From contig JAAPAO010000013.1 in assembly GCA_013115145.1 (NCBI GenBank), positions 62,001 through 126,000 of the forward strand: 64,000 nucleotides of DNA. Reading direction: 5' to 3'. Origin of the DNA: Perkinsus chesapeaki (Eukaryota > Perkinsozoa > Perkinsida > Perkinsidae). The notes beneath the pieces are model-generated. The model was not told where the DNA came from, did not search any database, and was given only the letters and a program-made list of their open reading frames with translations. Each line of letters opens with the position of its first letter. The stretch's first letter is position 1. A program made the translations under genes and the position numbers. Shown piece after piece: positions 1 through 11,402 of this stretch.

Positions 1-50
1 CATTGGCCTACGATTCTATGCCATATTGGCGGATACGAATCATCGCTTAC

Positions 51-187
51 CTCCCATTAGCGACTGCCCTCGCTATCTCCGTCGAAGTAGAGCCAGCTTC
101 AGCTAGTCCCCTCAAAGTCCAAGCTAGTATATCACCAAGCATTGGGCATTTCCCTCGAGCCTCTGAACAAGCATTTCTTACGGACCT
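51..187 (-). CDS. possible internal exon of a gene running off the left edge
   Basis: On the minus strand an open stretch lies between an AG acceptor (188-189) and a GTAAG donor (46-50). It encodes roughly 45 residues including the segment GKCPMLGDILAWTLRGLAEA. The splice signals and unbroken frame are the only support. I do not recognise the family, and the rest of the gene would lie left of the window. Confidence 0.25.
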
Positions 188-919
188 CTGTCATAACACG
201 TCTCACCTTCCTTTGCACGTGGCCTGTCCTTTGCTGTATAAAAGGTAGGTAAGGAATCAACTGTTGAATATGATGATGAGCACACGGATGATGACATAAA
301 GGAACAAGGATATTAAACTACGCTGATTGATGGATATAGGTGGCATCACCCTTATCTAACACTACGTCCGGTTTCGGTAAGCGAGAAGGAATTCTCCTCT
401 ACCCGCTACTGGCAAACATCAACTACGGCTGATTATCAACGACCAGTTGATAACACATACCCAAAATAATCACGAAAATACTCCTAACAGATGACCACAT
501 AGACCTGCACAGGCCTCAACGACCATGGGGAGCGGGTGATGTTTTGTGCTACAATAGATAGTAGTATAATCACTATGTGACGATTAACTCAACAATATAT
601 TCGCTCTTGGCCTTGAATGATGCCGATTAAGTGAATGAGACTAAATGCTAACCATGAGTGTAATACCACCACCCCGGCAGCCCGCATATATAATACACAA
701 TAATGAACAAAATCAAGGGCGACTACAATTCCGAGGTGGGGACTCCCCACTGGGGAGGAAGGTAGTAATGGTGACCTGTGGTGCCAAGAAGACACCGGCC
801 ACAAGGTAAAAATTATAATGCACATGGGCAAAGATACATAAGAGGAAGAATATCCACCACCGTGCCAACACGGAGCTTGATGTAGGAGTTAGCACTGTCT
901 CTGATAAACATTGGCATCC
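188..919. other. intergenic, no gene seen
   Basis: About 730 bp with only short overlapping open frames on both strands, no recognisable domain and no consistent splice-linked frame. It lies downstream of the Mei2-like gene and probably contains its 3' untranslated region. Confidence 0.4.
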
Positions 920-1867
920 TTAACGTGAATGCCTACGCAGTGATAATTTATAACCATCGAGAGCGATACTACACCCATTCTGCGCTGTACGGCACTTGTT
1001 TAACAAATAAAATACACTATTTGGAGAATCTAGAGTTACAAAGCCAAACCCTCTACCAATACCAGTACGGCTATCACGGATAATTATACAATCGACTATA
1101 TTACAACCGACGGGTAGGTGCTGTAGAATAGAACGTGACAAAGTCCTTTCATCGACATGAATAGGAATGCCACCGACAAAAAGCTTTTGCGAATTCCCAC
1201 AAGGGCTGAGCTTCCGGTGATTGAAAAAGGGTTCATCATTATTAAATGTCTGAATATTACCACGGACACAAGGTGACAGGGGCAAACGGCAACCGTTACT
1301 ATCAAAGATAATAACATTATGTTTAACACCTAAAGCTTCATAGGGGTTACCCACAACGTGAGACACATTGGCTTCGAAGCCTTGGATATAGGCCCAGCTG
1401 CAAGAGCAAACTTTGGTACTGTTTCCGCTTAGTGGTAGCTGAACGCCATCTACAGCGGTCATGAACCGTCTGGCAGAGGATTCAGATTTAAAGTTGATAA
1501 AGCCATACCCAACATTGGAACCACGACTGTAGTCTACTGGTAGATATATGAAATCATATTTACCAGAAAAACCAGAGGACTCCAGAAAGTCCAGAACCAT
1601 CTCATTTGTGTACTTGATAGGGATGTTGCGCAACATTACAGTTGTGTTTGGTTTAGATGAAGTAGAGCTTGTGCCACACATGGTTGAAGTATCGGGTTGT
1701 CCAATGATATCTGATATACTCTTTCTATACACCTTATCAACATCATCATCAACAACCAGACGTTCAACCGGTGGAGGGCACGAACAGGAGCGACGTCGGC
1801 GATCCTCGTACAAATCAGGGGCAACACGAACCTCAAGAAAAGTGTTTCGGGTTTCAATGTGAGTCAT
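920..1867 (-). CDS. Mei2-like RNA-binding protein with two RRMs
   Basis: A single-exon gene of 315 residues starting at the ATG at 1867. Residues about 70-170 form a Mei2-type RRM (RRM_2 family): the RNP-2-like strand TTVMLRNIPIKYT is followed by YDFIYLPVDYSRGSNVGYGF and the family's extended C-terminal part with SWAYIQGFEANVSHV. A second, ordinary RRM follows (about 225-310) with KLFVGGIPIHVDERTLSRS and GRGFGFVTLD. Mei2 proteins bind RNA and control meiosis or differentiation in yeast and plants; in protists the role is less clear. The N-terminal 60 residues are basic and low complexity. The Mei2 domain comes first here, whereas in plant Mei2-like proteins it is the last RRM. RNA binding is well supported; the biological process is inference. 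It has no introns, unlike most neighbours. Confidence 0.85.
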   Translation of the reverse strand: MTHIETRNTFLEVRVAPDLYEDRRRRSCSCPPPVERLVVDDDVDKVYRKSISDIIGQPDTSTMCGTSSTSSKPNTTVMLRNIPIKYTNEMVLDFLESSGFSGKYDFIYLPVDYSRGSNVGYGFINFKSESSARRFMTAVDGVQLPLSGNSTKVCSCSWAYIQGFEANVSHVVGNPYEALGVKHNVIIFDSNGCRLPLSPCVRGNIQTFNNDEPFFNHRKLSPCGNSQKLFVGGIPIHVDERTLSRSILQHLPVGCNIVDCIIIRDSRTGIGRGFGFVTLDSPNSVFYLLNKCRTAQNGCSIALDGYKLSLRRHSR

Positions 1868-2545
1868 TTAAAAAGAGATAAAAGATACCTGATGTTCAAG
1901 AGAAAATACAGGGAACTGTAACGCATGGTGGAGCCGAGGGAGCAGTGCTCCACCCACACACCGTTTATGTAACCATCCGAACAACAACAAAGCCTTCTAT
2001 CAACTCAAACCGGAATGAATGCGGTACAAACTAACAGTATCAACGAGGTTGAAGGAGGATTCATCAAACTTTTCAAATAAAGTATACATGGCGTAGCAGC
2101 AACCTTGGGTGCGAGGAGCTTTGTAATTCTCGCTCGCCCAAAAATCATGACACAATTTAGCTAACTTTCGAGCTAGCAACCTAATATAGAGAGTTATACT
2201 ATGGTATTGGCCACTTCTCGTTGCTTAAGATGATTCTCGCACCAATTCCCTATCGGCCTTCGGCTGGGGTGGCCTTCATTTCCTACCGGGCGAGACTGCC
2301 TGACCGGACTTAGGTAGCCGGAATTGTGCCGCTCCTCGGCCTCCCTGTCCCATCCCAAAGGGCGCCGAGGAGCACCGTATAGTGATTCGTAATAAAGTAA
2401 GGCTGCTGTTTCCTCATTGATGCTTGTAATCATATTCGTCTGTGTGAACCACTCGTGGTTCATCTCATAACCCCGTCATGTCAATAGCGAGGTCGGTGCG
2501 TAGCGCAATATCCCACGGGACATTCACAGTTGTGCGTGTTATGAC
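1868..2545. other. divergent intergenic region with a GC-rich island
   Basis: This separates the divergently transcribed Mei2-like and ankyrin genes and must hold both promoters. About 2215-2400 is clearly richer in G+C than its flanks and has strong local self-complementarity. A minus-strand frame at 2194-2463 (89 codons) crosses the island but resembles no known protein, so I do not call it a gene. Confidence 0.4.
2331..2373. repeat. 10-bp perfect inverted repeat in GC-rich island
   Basis: GCTCCTCGGC at 2331-2340 pairs perfectly with GCCGAGGAGC at 2364-2373 across a 23-base loop. It sits inside the GC-rich island and could be the stem of a structured RNA. Confidence 0.6.
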
Positions 2546-3879
2546 ATGACCGAGAATACCGATTCTGCTGCACCTTCGGGAGATCATTTAAAGTCGCTCT
2601 ATGGTACAAAAGGGCTTCGCTCATGTGACCAAGTAATGATACCGAGTGAAATCGCCACACGCAAAAACATGTTCATTAGGCGTCTACTGGCCGATTTCCG
2701 CTGGCATGCGCGTATATGTCTCTTCCAGAGATCGAGACTCTCGTTCATAATGTCGCCCACCCACCAGTGAGAGAGCACGATACCGATATCGATATAGATG
2801 CCATCATAGAAGGCGAGCAATTCCTCGATCATGGTTGGCATTTTATCAAGGCTACGCTCCGCTCCTCCATATGTCCCCAGGTTCATCAGAGTTGCCTTCT
2901 CTGCAAACCGATCGTCTACAGGAGTTTATGTCCCCACATAACACCCTAACTCCCCTACATTCAGTGGGGATCCGGTGTAGTGGACCAGTGAAACTACTAC
3001 ACGAGCTGGTGATGACAATACTCTCCAGAAACCGTTTGAGCACGCGCCTTAGGCAATCCTCCTCAGCGGCTCAGAATCGCACGAGTTTGTGCTGGAGACC
3101 GGGGACAAAGAAATCGACGTACGGAGAACGTAATTAGGCAAGGGTGATAAAAATCTCATCTCAGATCGACAAGCTCGTCAAACAAGATCTAGATGCACGT
3201 GATGCCGCCGGGAAGACGGCCCTCCATCATGCCGCTCAATGGGGCAGTTCAGGCGTTGTTATCGAAATGTGTCGATTAGGAGCCACTGTGGATGCCAAAG
3301 ATAATCGGTACCAAGTCGCTGCCGGATACTCGGTATTGGCGGATACTCTCATCAGAGGTCGGACGCCACTTCACGCTGCTCTACTCCATCCAGTTCACGA
3401 AGGCAGCGAGGACGTCATACGATGTCTTATCAACAACAAGGCCGATCCTCTTGTTGCCGATCAAGATGGCTGCACCCCCCTGAGGTAGTCGATGAAGGTA
3501 GTCAGAAGAGCCTCGTACAGCTTCCTTTCAGCGCAGCAGTGGATGCTCCAACCGTCATTCGCTTGTTGGTAGTCTCAAAGGCATTTGATAGCAGCACTGG
3601 CAAAGCTAAGCGTACAAAGGAGCCCACCCTCGGCAATGTTGCCAGTAAGCGGCTGGTCACGTACGCCACCAAATCGATGGCTCATTAGGTCGACCTGGAG
3701 TGAGACGGGAGGCAGCCAGGATATGCGACACTGATGATGCCTTCTCATATGACGGAAGTCTACCAGATCCCTGCGAACTTAGCATCTACGACGCTGCCCG
3801 GCGGACCATGATAATGTGGCGTAATGCAACTAGGAGTAAAGATATGCGACCGACTCCGCCACACTTGAACGATGCATGA
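2546..3879 (+). CDS. ankyrin-repeat protein, multi-exon
   Basis: The start is the ATG at 2546 (MTENTDSAAPSGDHLKS). Later exons give ankyrin repeats: DARDAAGKTALHHAAQWGSS, then, after removal of a 48-bp intron (3308-3355), DAKDNRGRTPLHAALLHP, and after a 47-bp intron (3485-3531), DQDGCTPLSAAVDAPTVIRL. A 44-bp intron (3645-3688) joins the last exon, which ends SKDMRPTPPHLNDA at TGA 3877-3879. TPLH/ALHHAA and ADP-type turns identify at least three repeats, a protein-protein interaction fold. The 5' exons (2.6-3.1 kb) are less certain: PEIETLVHNVAHPP and EHDTDIDIDAIIEGEQFL are probably included. It is tail to tail with the GBP gene, 124 bp apart. The binding partner is unknown. Confidence 0.65.
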
Positions 3880-4003
3880 CTGCCTCCTCTTTGACTTCTT
3901 GAGCTCAAGTGTCAATAACTCTGCCAGAACACAAAACCATGTGATACTAATTGAAAATATGACAGTCTTCAACCATGCTCCTTTTGCTGCACGAATTTAG
4001 GCA

Positions 4004-7000
4004 TCAAGCCAGATGCAGCCCTGCCCTCTGCCCCCTGTTTTGATGTTCACCTAAACAACAATCTCTGCCGCCATCATACCCCTCTTACCGTTCCTAACAC
4101 TAACTCCAAAGAGGTCCTGGGCTTGAGTTGACAGCTTCTCCAGTTGCCCCCCAATACCACTCCTGGTTGCATCAGTATGGCCAAGGCCACGCAGAAAACT
4201 AATGATAAGCTCCGACTGGTTCACCAACACCTAACCCCAACGTCGCTAACGGCAACTTGCCTCACTCCCATCCTCACATCAGCGTGCTGCTGTCGTAGCT
4301 TCCTATCAGTTTCCGCGCTGGCCACCATCGACCTCAGCTTATCACATTCAGCGGTTCGCATAGCCAACTGCTTCTCAAACTCCTTCATTGTCTGCTGCAG
4401 TTCACCCCGCTGTGACTTGAGTGTATCAACCTTCAACAGGCAGACCATGCAGACCACATGGAGCCCCTCCACAGCCCTCCCCCTCCTACTACTACTACTA
4501 CTACCTCCTCTTCATAGGTCTGCCTAAGGTGCTCAATGAGCATCTCGTTCTTCCTCCTAGCTTCATTAAGTTGTTTATTAAATTTCCTCTCGAGCCCTAT
4601 ACAGCAGCAGCCCTAACAACCTCCTATTCAGCTTCAGCTACCTATTAGTTGCTTCTCATGTTCTGCCTTCACTGACATCTGCTTCCTATCCAAATCCACT
4701 GACTTCAGCTCAGACAGCGCTGAATACACCGCATCCCTGAAGACCGTAGTCCTCCTCCTAGGGCTGCCCATCCTCTCCCATCAAACCTCAAATGGTTAAG
4801 TTCGGTTCCGGTAGCCCCCTTGCTGGAGCCCTTAGTCGTGCTGCGTTCCTGAAGCCTTTCTTGCAACTGCTTCACTTGTTCCCTCATAACAGTCTCTTGA
4901 TCTCGCATCTGCCCATCAATTAGATACTCGAAAAGAACACCCTCGCCGAGGTTCGAACCTGCGCCGTTTCCCTTTGAAATTTATACTGTGTATCTTCCAA
5001 GGCCTGCTTGGTGTCCTCCAGCATCGTCTCCAACTCCACAACACGTTCCGTCCACTTTTTCCTCTCCTAACACACATTTGTCCCTCCTACCATCCTCCCC
5101 TCACCTGGGCAAAGTCGTCCGTATGCTGCTCTCTCTCCCGTGCTATCATCTCCTGTACCGCAGTGTTCTTACCATCAGCCTCGGCCAACCTAACCCACCA
5201 ACCATCCTCACCACCTCACCACCGACACCAAACACTACTTCGACTGTAGTTGCCTTTTAAGCTTGTCATTTTCTTTACTTAGCTCCTCCCAAACCTTCTG
5301 GACCGAGCCAGTCATAGCCGGGAACACAGTCCCCAACAACACCCCTGTTGAAGCTGGCCCGATCGCCGTTGACTCGTACAGCGAAATCAACTGAGCAAAG
5401 CTTACCATTAGCAACCGTGAGGACTATACCTGCTGCCAGGCCTCAGCCAGCTCAGTGAAGTTAGTGAAGTTCTTCTGCTCTATGTACCTGCATATCCGCT
5501 ATCCCCATGACCGCCATCAAAAGGTCATAGAGGAATATCGAACGCTCCCCGGAGGAGCATATCTAATGACACTCCTTCCAATTTAAACACTAGGAACACT
5601 TGTTTAGCAGCCTCGAAGAGCCTCAATTTCCACCTCTTTCCGCCCCCTCCTCAAATCTTTAATGCCACCAGTGATGACCTACCTGTCATGTAGCTCCCTA
5701 TATACACCTTGACATTCCCTCTCTGACACCCTCTTATTTTCACCAATAACATGCTCGCTCAGCCTTCCTATAGCATTACCCAACTCCTGTCTGAACTCTA
5801 TGTATCGACTGTCCCCTAAATACATCCCCTCCCCCCTACCACCACCATCCACCTCCTACTACCTTGATCGAACTTAGGCCCATTGAATACCTTCAACGCA
5901 GCTGCCTTAGCCTCCTTGTGCTTCGCCCGGACCTCTTCCTCAGCCATAGGAAGCTTCTGCATAACATCTTCATTCATAGTAGCTCTATATCTAACACCAG
6001 CAACACTCCCCAAAGCTGCCAGCTCTCAGCAGCCTCCTACACATGGACTGCATCCCTAAGGCATATACGCAATTGATGGGTGACCACATTAGTCCATGCA
6101 CTCTGTATCGTGGGCACCGCACTTGAGTTGATAGCACTAACGTATCTGATACAGGCCTCATTTACCTACCCCTTGTTATATCTCTTATTACTCTTGAGCC
6201 AGTGTTGCCAGCATAGACCCATTCAAAGTAGTCCCTCCTATCATCTTAGGCTTCAACGAGCTGTACACCTACACCCACCAACCATTCCCCTCCCCCTCCC
6301 ACTACCCCACTCTTTGAACAAATGCATCAACCTGCTGTTGGAACTGCGGCCTCAATGCCTGGTACGGCAGAGCTTGAATGTTGCGCAGATCCGCTCTAAC
6401 CACACAGTGCATCTAGTGCCCGTTCGATGCTCTCGTACTCGTTCTCCACAGGTCGGACCATCACCGAGCAGTTCCTATCTCTAAACATTGTTTTAATACA
6501 CTCCCGAATCTTATTTTTCTGTTGCACCGATTCATTCCTTCCTGCTACTGGTCTAAGAGCATGTTCGAGATACCTAACCAACATGCCTAACCACACTCAT
6601 GTGCTGCTGGATTTACTCCTTTGGCGATATCGGTTGCCCTGTCTCATTGACCAGCTTGAGGTTAAAGTCTCTAAGTACCCACAATAGCGGTGGGAAGTGG
6701 GCAGCTAAATCAGCTGACTCTTTGGCAACATCAGAGTTACGGCTTGATGACGATCTAACGTGTATATGCTTAGTTAAGTGGAGTACCTAATCAACTAGTA
6801 CAGACCTCAGAGGAGGACGAGGACGGGAGGGAGGGAACAGGAGCAGAGGCAGCTGAGGCTGAGTACATTCCACCGACAGCAAGATATCGAAAGAGGGGCT
6901 GAAAACGCCTTTCGACAACACATGTGAATTATCCCTAGCTCTCGATGCTGTATATGCTCGTCGTCTTATTATATATCTCTAATAAATCCCCTTCATATAT

Positions 7001-7633
7001 ATCCGAAGCCCCCATGACCCTTCATTACCAGATTGAGTTGATCCAAGCTCTCCTCATTAATCGCTCCCATGCTGTTATAGACAAAGAAAGAAGACAGCAG
7101 CAAACACAATGAGAATATCTGCATATCGCAGCTCTGTGTCCGAACGCAGCTTCCAAGGCCCTCAGTGTCGATGAGAACCGCGTGGAAGTTCTGCCCAAGT
7201 TGCACCTAAGTCTAAGGCGTACTCTTCCTAAATGCCGTATCATCCCTACCGGTTGTCCCCACATCCATATTCCCCTCGTGCACGGGTTTACACTGGGGCC
7301 TATCTCAAAGCCATCTTGAAGGCCCAAGAGACGGTTCATTAGGAAGCTCTTGCCAGTACGGTAAAGCCCAGCTATACCGATAACCGCCACCTACTGCCCA
7401 AATCGCCGCCATCTCCCCTCCACCATTATTACTACCTTCCCCTCTATCTGCCTTAGGATATTGAGTGCATATTCATCAACTGTACAGTTACCAGTCTCAT
7501 CAATCGATATTAGCTGTACTGGCCCTCCATGGTAGCTTGGAGCAGCTGTGGCCTTCACTGACGTCCCTTCCTCCCCTCCTTGTACAGCACCAGCGGCGAC
7601 GGCGCTTGGGGAGGATCTGGTCGATTGGGACAT
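4004..7633 (-). CDS. guanylate-binding protein (GBP) family GTPase
   Basis: A large dynamin-related-type GTPase. From the ATG at 7633 a Ser/Ala-rich leader is followed by PVQLISIDETGNCTVDEYAL, then across a 46-bp intron VAVIGIAGLYRTGKSFLMNR with the P-loop GLYRTGKS. DTEGLG (switch 2 / G3) and SSFFVYNSMGAINEESLDQL follow, and then the GBP-specific RD motif in LLWVLRDFNLKLVNETG. SALRPVAGRNESVQQKNKIR and YVSAINSSAVPTIQSAW match the GBP middle domain. The C-terminal third (about 4.0-5.9 kb) is spread over many small exons and is helical and coiled-coil-like (KSQRGELQQTMKEFEKQLAM). It ends near TGA 4004-4006 after KLSTQAQDLFGVSV. GBPs act on membranes; animal members fight parasites, but protist and plant homologues serve general membrane traffic. 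There are many introns, and exon borders in the coiled-coil part are uncertain. Its ATG lies 111 bp downstream of the ARL3 stop. Confidence 0.8.
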
Positions 7634-7744
7634 ACAAGGCACTGCAACTTCCAAGCTCTATCCCGCCCAATTACAACACAACAAATGTCCCTACTCACAC
7701 TAACAATCATGCCAACTATATCCTACCACTCTTCCGTCACATCT

Positions 7745-8518
7745 CTACCGGCCTCCCTGCTTGCTGGATATAACACCTATAAGCCATTCCATACCATCCT
7801 GCAGGCCATCACCGCTCTTGGCCGAGCATGCCTGACAACACTTCCAAGGCGGTCAGCAACACCGTCCCTTCTCCAACCTGTATAGTCCAAGTCCTATCTC
7901 TTATGTTGTCCAGATGCAGAGCCTCCGATATTTCCTAAGGCCGCCGCCATCACTACAATATATCGCCAATAGCCTTACATTAGGCGGTAGGGCCTGTAGC
8001 AGGTCCTGCTTATTAGCAAACACCAATAAAGCAGTTCCCCCTAATAAGGGTTGCTCCATGATGACGGTCGCCTTCCCAGTCTCACCTAGCTTCTCCTCCT
8101 GCAACAGCTCATTCAATTCCTTACCGCTCTCCTCTAATCTGCGACGATCCGCGGAGTCTATCACAAACACTAGACCATCTGTGGCCTCAAAGTAGTTGGA
8201 CCAATAAGGTCGAATAGTCTTTTGTCCTGAACACCAGTCACCACACTAGCCCTGGTTATCAGCCCACCGCCTATGTCCCACACATTCAGCTTGAACCCAT
8301 CACGGACCAAACTTTTGATGTTGAAGCCCTACACTGCAGGCACTCGGAGCTGGCTGCTCCTGCCGCGTGCCCACCTGAGTCGGCATGATGTGGGTGATGT
8401 CCTCATCGCTGAGCTTCCGCAGTATCGTCGTCTTGCCAGCGTTGTCCAACCCCAATACCAGAATCCTAGCCTCACGCTCATCACGCTTGAGCTTCTTAAG
8501 AATGCTAAGTAAACCCAT
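7745..8518 (-). CDS. ARL3: ARL3 small GTPase (ARF-like 3)
   Basis: I could join six exons in phase. The ATG at 8518 begins [19 protein letters not shown] and runs into the P-loop [14 protein letters not shown] and [17 protein letters not shown]. Then come the switch 2 motif [19 protein letters not shown], the base-recognition motif [35 protein letters not shown] and a terminal [14 protein letters not shown] before TAG 7745-7747. The total is about 180 residues, the normal family length. Introns are 44-50 bp. ARL3 releases lipidated cargo from UNC119/PDE6D carriers and is tied to cilia and Golgi; its presence fits a flagellated life stage. The sequence from MGLLSILKK to [14 protein letters not shown] favours ARL3 over ARL2 or ARF1. 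Confidence 0.92.
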
Positions 8519-8621
8519 TATATAAAAGAGCCACTAGGACACCCCAGTTTATTGATGGAGGACTGCAACCAGACACGCTTGAATCACTTAATACATGTAA
8601 AGAAGGCTGCGAGGTGGCATG

Positions 8622-9590
8622 CTATCTATTAGTCCCCAAAGGCGCCAAAAGCAGGTTCCTGTACCCTTGGGCAGGCAAGTGACGATGATGATGACGCTGT
8701 CTACCCTGCCTTGATCGACTCCGCCGCCTTGGTGTCTGCGTACCACTACTCACCAGCCCAACCGAATGGCACTTAACATGGGGGGATTCAGGGCGATAAT
8801 GACGCGGAGAGCCCAGTGCAGTTGACCATGCTCGGACACTATCACTCACACACCGGGCCAACGGTGATATCACAACGCCACAAGGCCCTTCATGTCCTCT
8901 AGGCGGCCTCGGACTACGCTCAACAGTACCATGCATGGACCGACATGGAGCCGACTGTGGGCTGCGGTGTCTTGAAGGTGGGGGGCTCATCACCGATACC
9001 TGTGATGGTGTAGTGAACGGCAGGCCAGCCTGCGGTGATGGTCGTAGCTGCGGCAACCTTAACATATCATCATTACACACTCTCTCAGGTGAAGGCGTCC
9101 TTGGCCTTGGAGTAGCCAACGAGCTAGACCTCTTGGTCATCGGAGAAGATTGCCGATAGGGGGACGCTGATGGCCCCCCTCGAACCACAATCTTCGAAGC
9201 TGTTACTATAGGAGGCGGACGCACCTGGCGGCCACTTAGCCGTGGGCTCCTAGACCTGCTTCTCTCCTGCTCTTGTGCCCTCAACAATGAGCACTCCACT
9301 GCTATTTGCCGGGCCTTCCGTATCTTAAGCGCCCTCAACCTGGCCTCTATAGCTTCTATTTCCACATCAGCTGTATCAACACTTCCATCCTCATCATCAT
9401 CATCGCCTGCAACTTGGAACCAATGCCGGGGCAAGAAGCCCTCCGAATTAGATCTTCCCCCCACCAGGCGCCTGAGCTCAGTACTCGGGGCCGCCGCCTT
9501 CTCAGCCCGCAGGCCCTTCCTCGGTATAGGCTCCTGGGGCTCATCACAGGTCCATGGCGCTGGGAAAGGATGTCGCCATGATGTCGACAT
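8622..9590 (-). CDS. Arg/Ser/Pro-rich hypothetical protein
   Basis: A single open frame of 322 residues from the ATG at 9590. The first 60 residues are basic. Residues about 62-110 contain an acidic run (DDDDEDGSVD) and a short predicted helix (EIEAIEARLRALKIRKARQI). The remainder is dominated by RS, SP and PR dipeptides (ERSRSRSPRLSGRQV; RTPSPERV; TPRRRSRSRQGRQRHHHRHL). This resembles RS-domain splicing regulators in composition, but there is no RRM, so the role is only a guess. It sits 104 bp upstream of the ARL3 start and 85 bp downstream of the methyltransferase stop on the same strand. Confidence 0.6.
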   Translation of the reverse strand: MSTSWRHPFPAPWTCDEPQEPIPRKGLRAEKAAAPSTELRRLVGGRSNSEGFLPRHWFQVAGDDDDEDGSVDTADVEIEAIEARLRALKIRKARQIAVECSLLRAQEQERSRSRSPRLSGRQVRPPPIVTASKIVVRGGPSASPYRQSSPMTKRSSSLATPRPRTPSPERVCNDDMLRLPQLRPSPQAGLPFTTPSQVSVMSPPPSRHRSPQSAPCRSMHGTVERSPRPPRGHEGPCGVVISPLARCVSDSVRAWSTALGSPRHYRPESPHVKCHSVGLVSSGTQTPRRRSRSRQGRQRHHHRHLPAQGYRNLLLAPLGTNR

Positions 9591-9674
9591 TATTCAAAGT
9601 AAAACCCTAAAACGAACCAATGGCCCTTATCAACAACACAAAGACGATTAGCAGATAGGATCGAAATGTGACCA

Positions 9675-11402
9675 CTAGAGCTTGACCATGTCAACCCAGA
9701 CATACATGGTGTCCGTCTCGGGGACCGCGGAGGTCGGATGGGGCACCAGGCTGGCGGTGACCTCCGCCACACCTACCAGGGCTACTGGCAGCAGCTACCT
9801 AACCGCCTCCTTGCACAACCTTGAAGCTCCTGACTAACATCGACCCGAGCATTATGATTCCAGATAATAAAGCTGCCGTTTTCAACCGTAAAAGCCCATT
9901 GGTGGAGGCCATTGCGGAAGTCTCCCTGACGACCCTCATTCTGAGCGTGGCGCAATAGAACCTGGACGAGCTCTTCTCTTAAGGGACAAAGGCAGTCCCT
10001 AAAGTGCTACCGTCCCTCCAGGCTTAGTGATGTGCAACAAGTGATACAAGGCTACAAGGGGAGAGAAGGAGTGATCCAGGCTGTTGAGCATGTGGACCAA
10101 TGAGAAGTACTCCACAGGGAACGCCATCGATCTGAGCAAACCTGCACTACACCAGCCACACACTCACCCTACACCCTCTCGGATGGCCACGGTGAAGGAT
10201 ACTGCCGGCCATATATTGGTGGGTCAACAACATCATACAGAGCCTGACCATCACAGTTGCCTATGAACCCTGTAGGGGTCCTACAGCATAGTGAACACCC
10301 AACGGGTCAGTGCTGATAATATCGACCATTAGACCACCACAATCCATAGTACTAAGAGGAGTAAAGGGCCCACTGCCAGCATTGAGGATCCTCACTCTCT
10401 CACCAGGATGGTGACCACTGAGGATCAACTATACATGCAGCCACTGCAGCTACTACCCTTAAGAGGCATACCTCAGAGAGGATACGTGCAGGTGATGACA
10501 GAGCTCGTCGAGCGGTTCATGGGCCCACTTCGCCTGTCCAGATGCTCGCCATTGCACCAGACGTACTGCCTCCGGACTAGAGCCTCCCATGGACTCAAGA
10601 CGACTGTGCCAGAAGCCAACCTGCCTGAGCCAAAAGGCGTACTACCTCAGCCGCAGAGTGAGACACACACCTCACTCTCTAAACCACGATGCCAGTTAAG
10701 CAGCCAGCGCCTATAAAGGAGGCCTTCAGCAGTACTACCTACCTCACACTGCAACTGACACTCGAACCGACAGTGCTGTACCCCGCACAGGTTCGAGTCC
10801 CAGCCCCTCCATCCCCCTTGTATTAATCCACACCGGGCTCCTCCTCCCCGCCAAGTACTGATACTGTGTATTAACCATTACGTTGTCCAGGAATTGTCCC
10901 ACCTTACCACATGCATTGTCCCGACATATCCCCTATCACCCTACCACCTACATCCAACCCACAATAATCAACAAGATACTCAGCGATCCTCAATGCCAGC
11001 TCAAGAGGGGCATCATCATCGACCAGACCCGGTCCAGTAGCCGATGCCCAACATGCCAGCAATACAGCCATGGTCACTTGGGGACATCTAACCCAGGATC
11101 ACCAGCATAATCACCCTACTCACTTGCCTATGGTTCAAAGTCACACCGCCAGTGACGGTATCAACATGGACCCTCCTAATGACCATATCATCTACATGCA
11201 ACCTACAGTTACCATCCAACTGCTGCATCTGCTCTCCAGTGCCTATTATTAAACATCATACCACCCGCCACATCGATCGACTACCTATCATAGTGCTAAG
11301 ATCCTCTACAAGTAAATCCTCATCAGTAGTACAATCGCATAGGTGATGAAGAGCGTGCAGTGTAGCAGTGCTCAGGGATAATAAAATAGGAAAGAGGAGC
11401 AT
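9675..11402 (-). CDS. SAM-dependent methyltransferase with N-terminal signal peptide
   Basis: The gene was rebuilt from exons joined in phase. The ATG at 11402 starts a hydrophobic leader (MLLFPILLSLSTATLHALHH), followed by NCRLHVDDMVIRRVHVDTVT and GLVDDDAPLELALRIAEYL. The catalytic part is a class I Rossmann methyltransferase: VGFWHSRLESMGG, then motif I in VRILNAGSGPFTPL, motif II in VDIISTDPLGVHYA, then EYFSLVHMLNSLDHSFSPL, HLLHITKPGG, VLLRHAQNEGRQGDF, NGLHQWAFTVENGSFIIWN, and a C terminus ending YVWVDMVKL at TAG 9675-9677. Spacing and motifs match a methyltransferase family common in bacteria (LRHxxNE ... GLHQWxF ... WN); the substrate is unknown. Introns are about 37-67 bp. The link between the leader exons (10.9-11.4 kb) and the catalytic exons (9.7-10.6 kb) is likely but not proven; they could be two genes. 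Confidence 0.75.

Noticed and set aside
3760-3972. Minus-strand 70-codon frame with a signal-peptide-like start
   Set aside because: It lies antisense to the last exon of the ankyrin gene, whose frame is continuous and splice-consistent here.
10775-10815. tRNA gene suggested by a GGTTCGAGTCC T-loop
   Set aside because: The T-stem does not pair and no acceptor, D or anticodon arms can be drawn.
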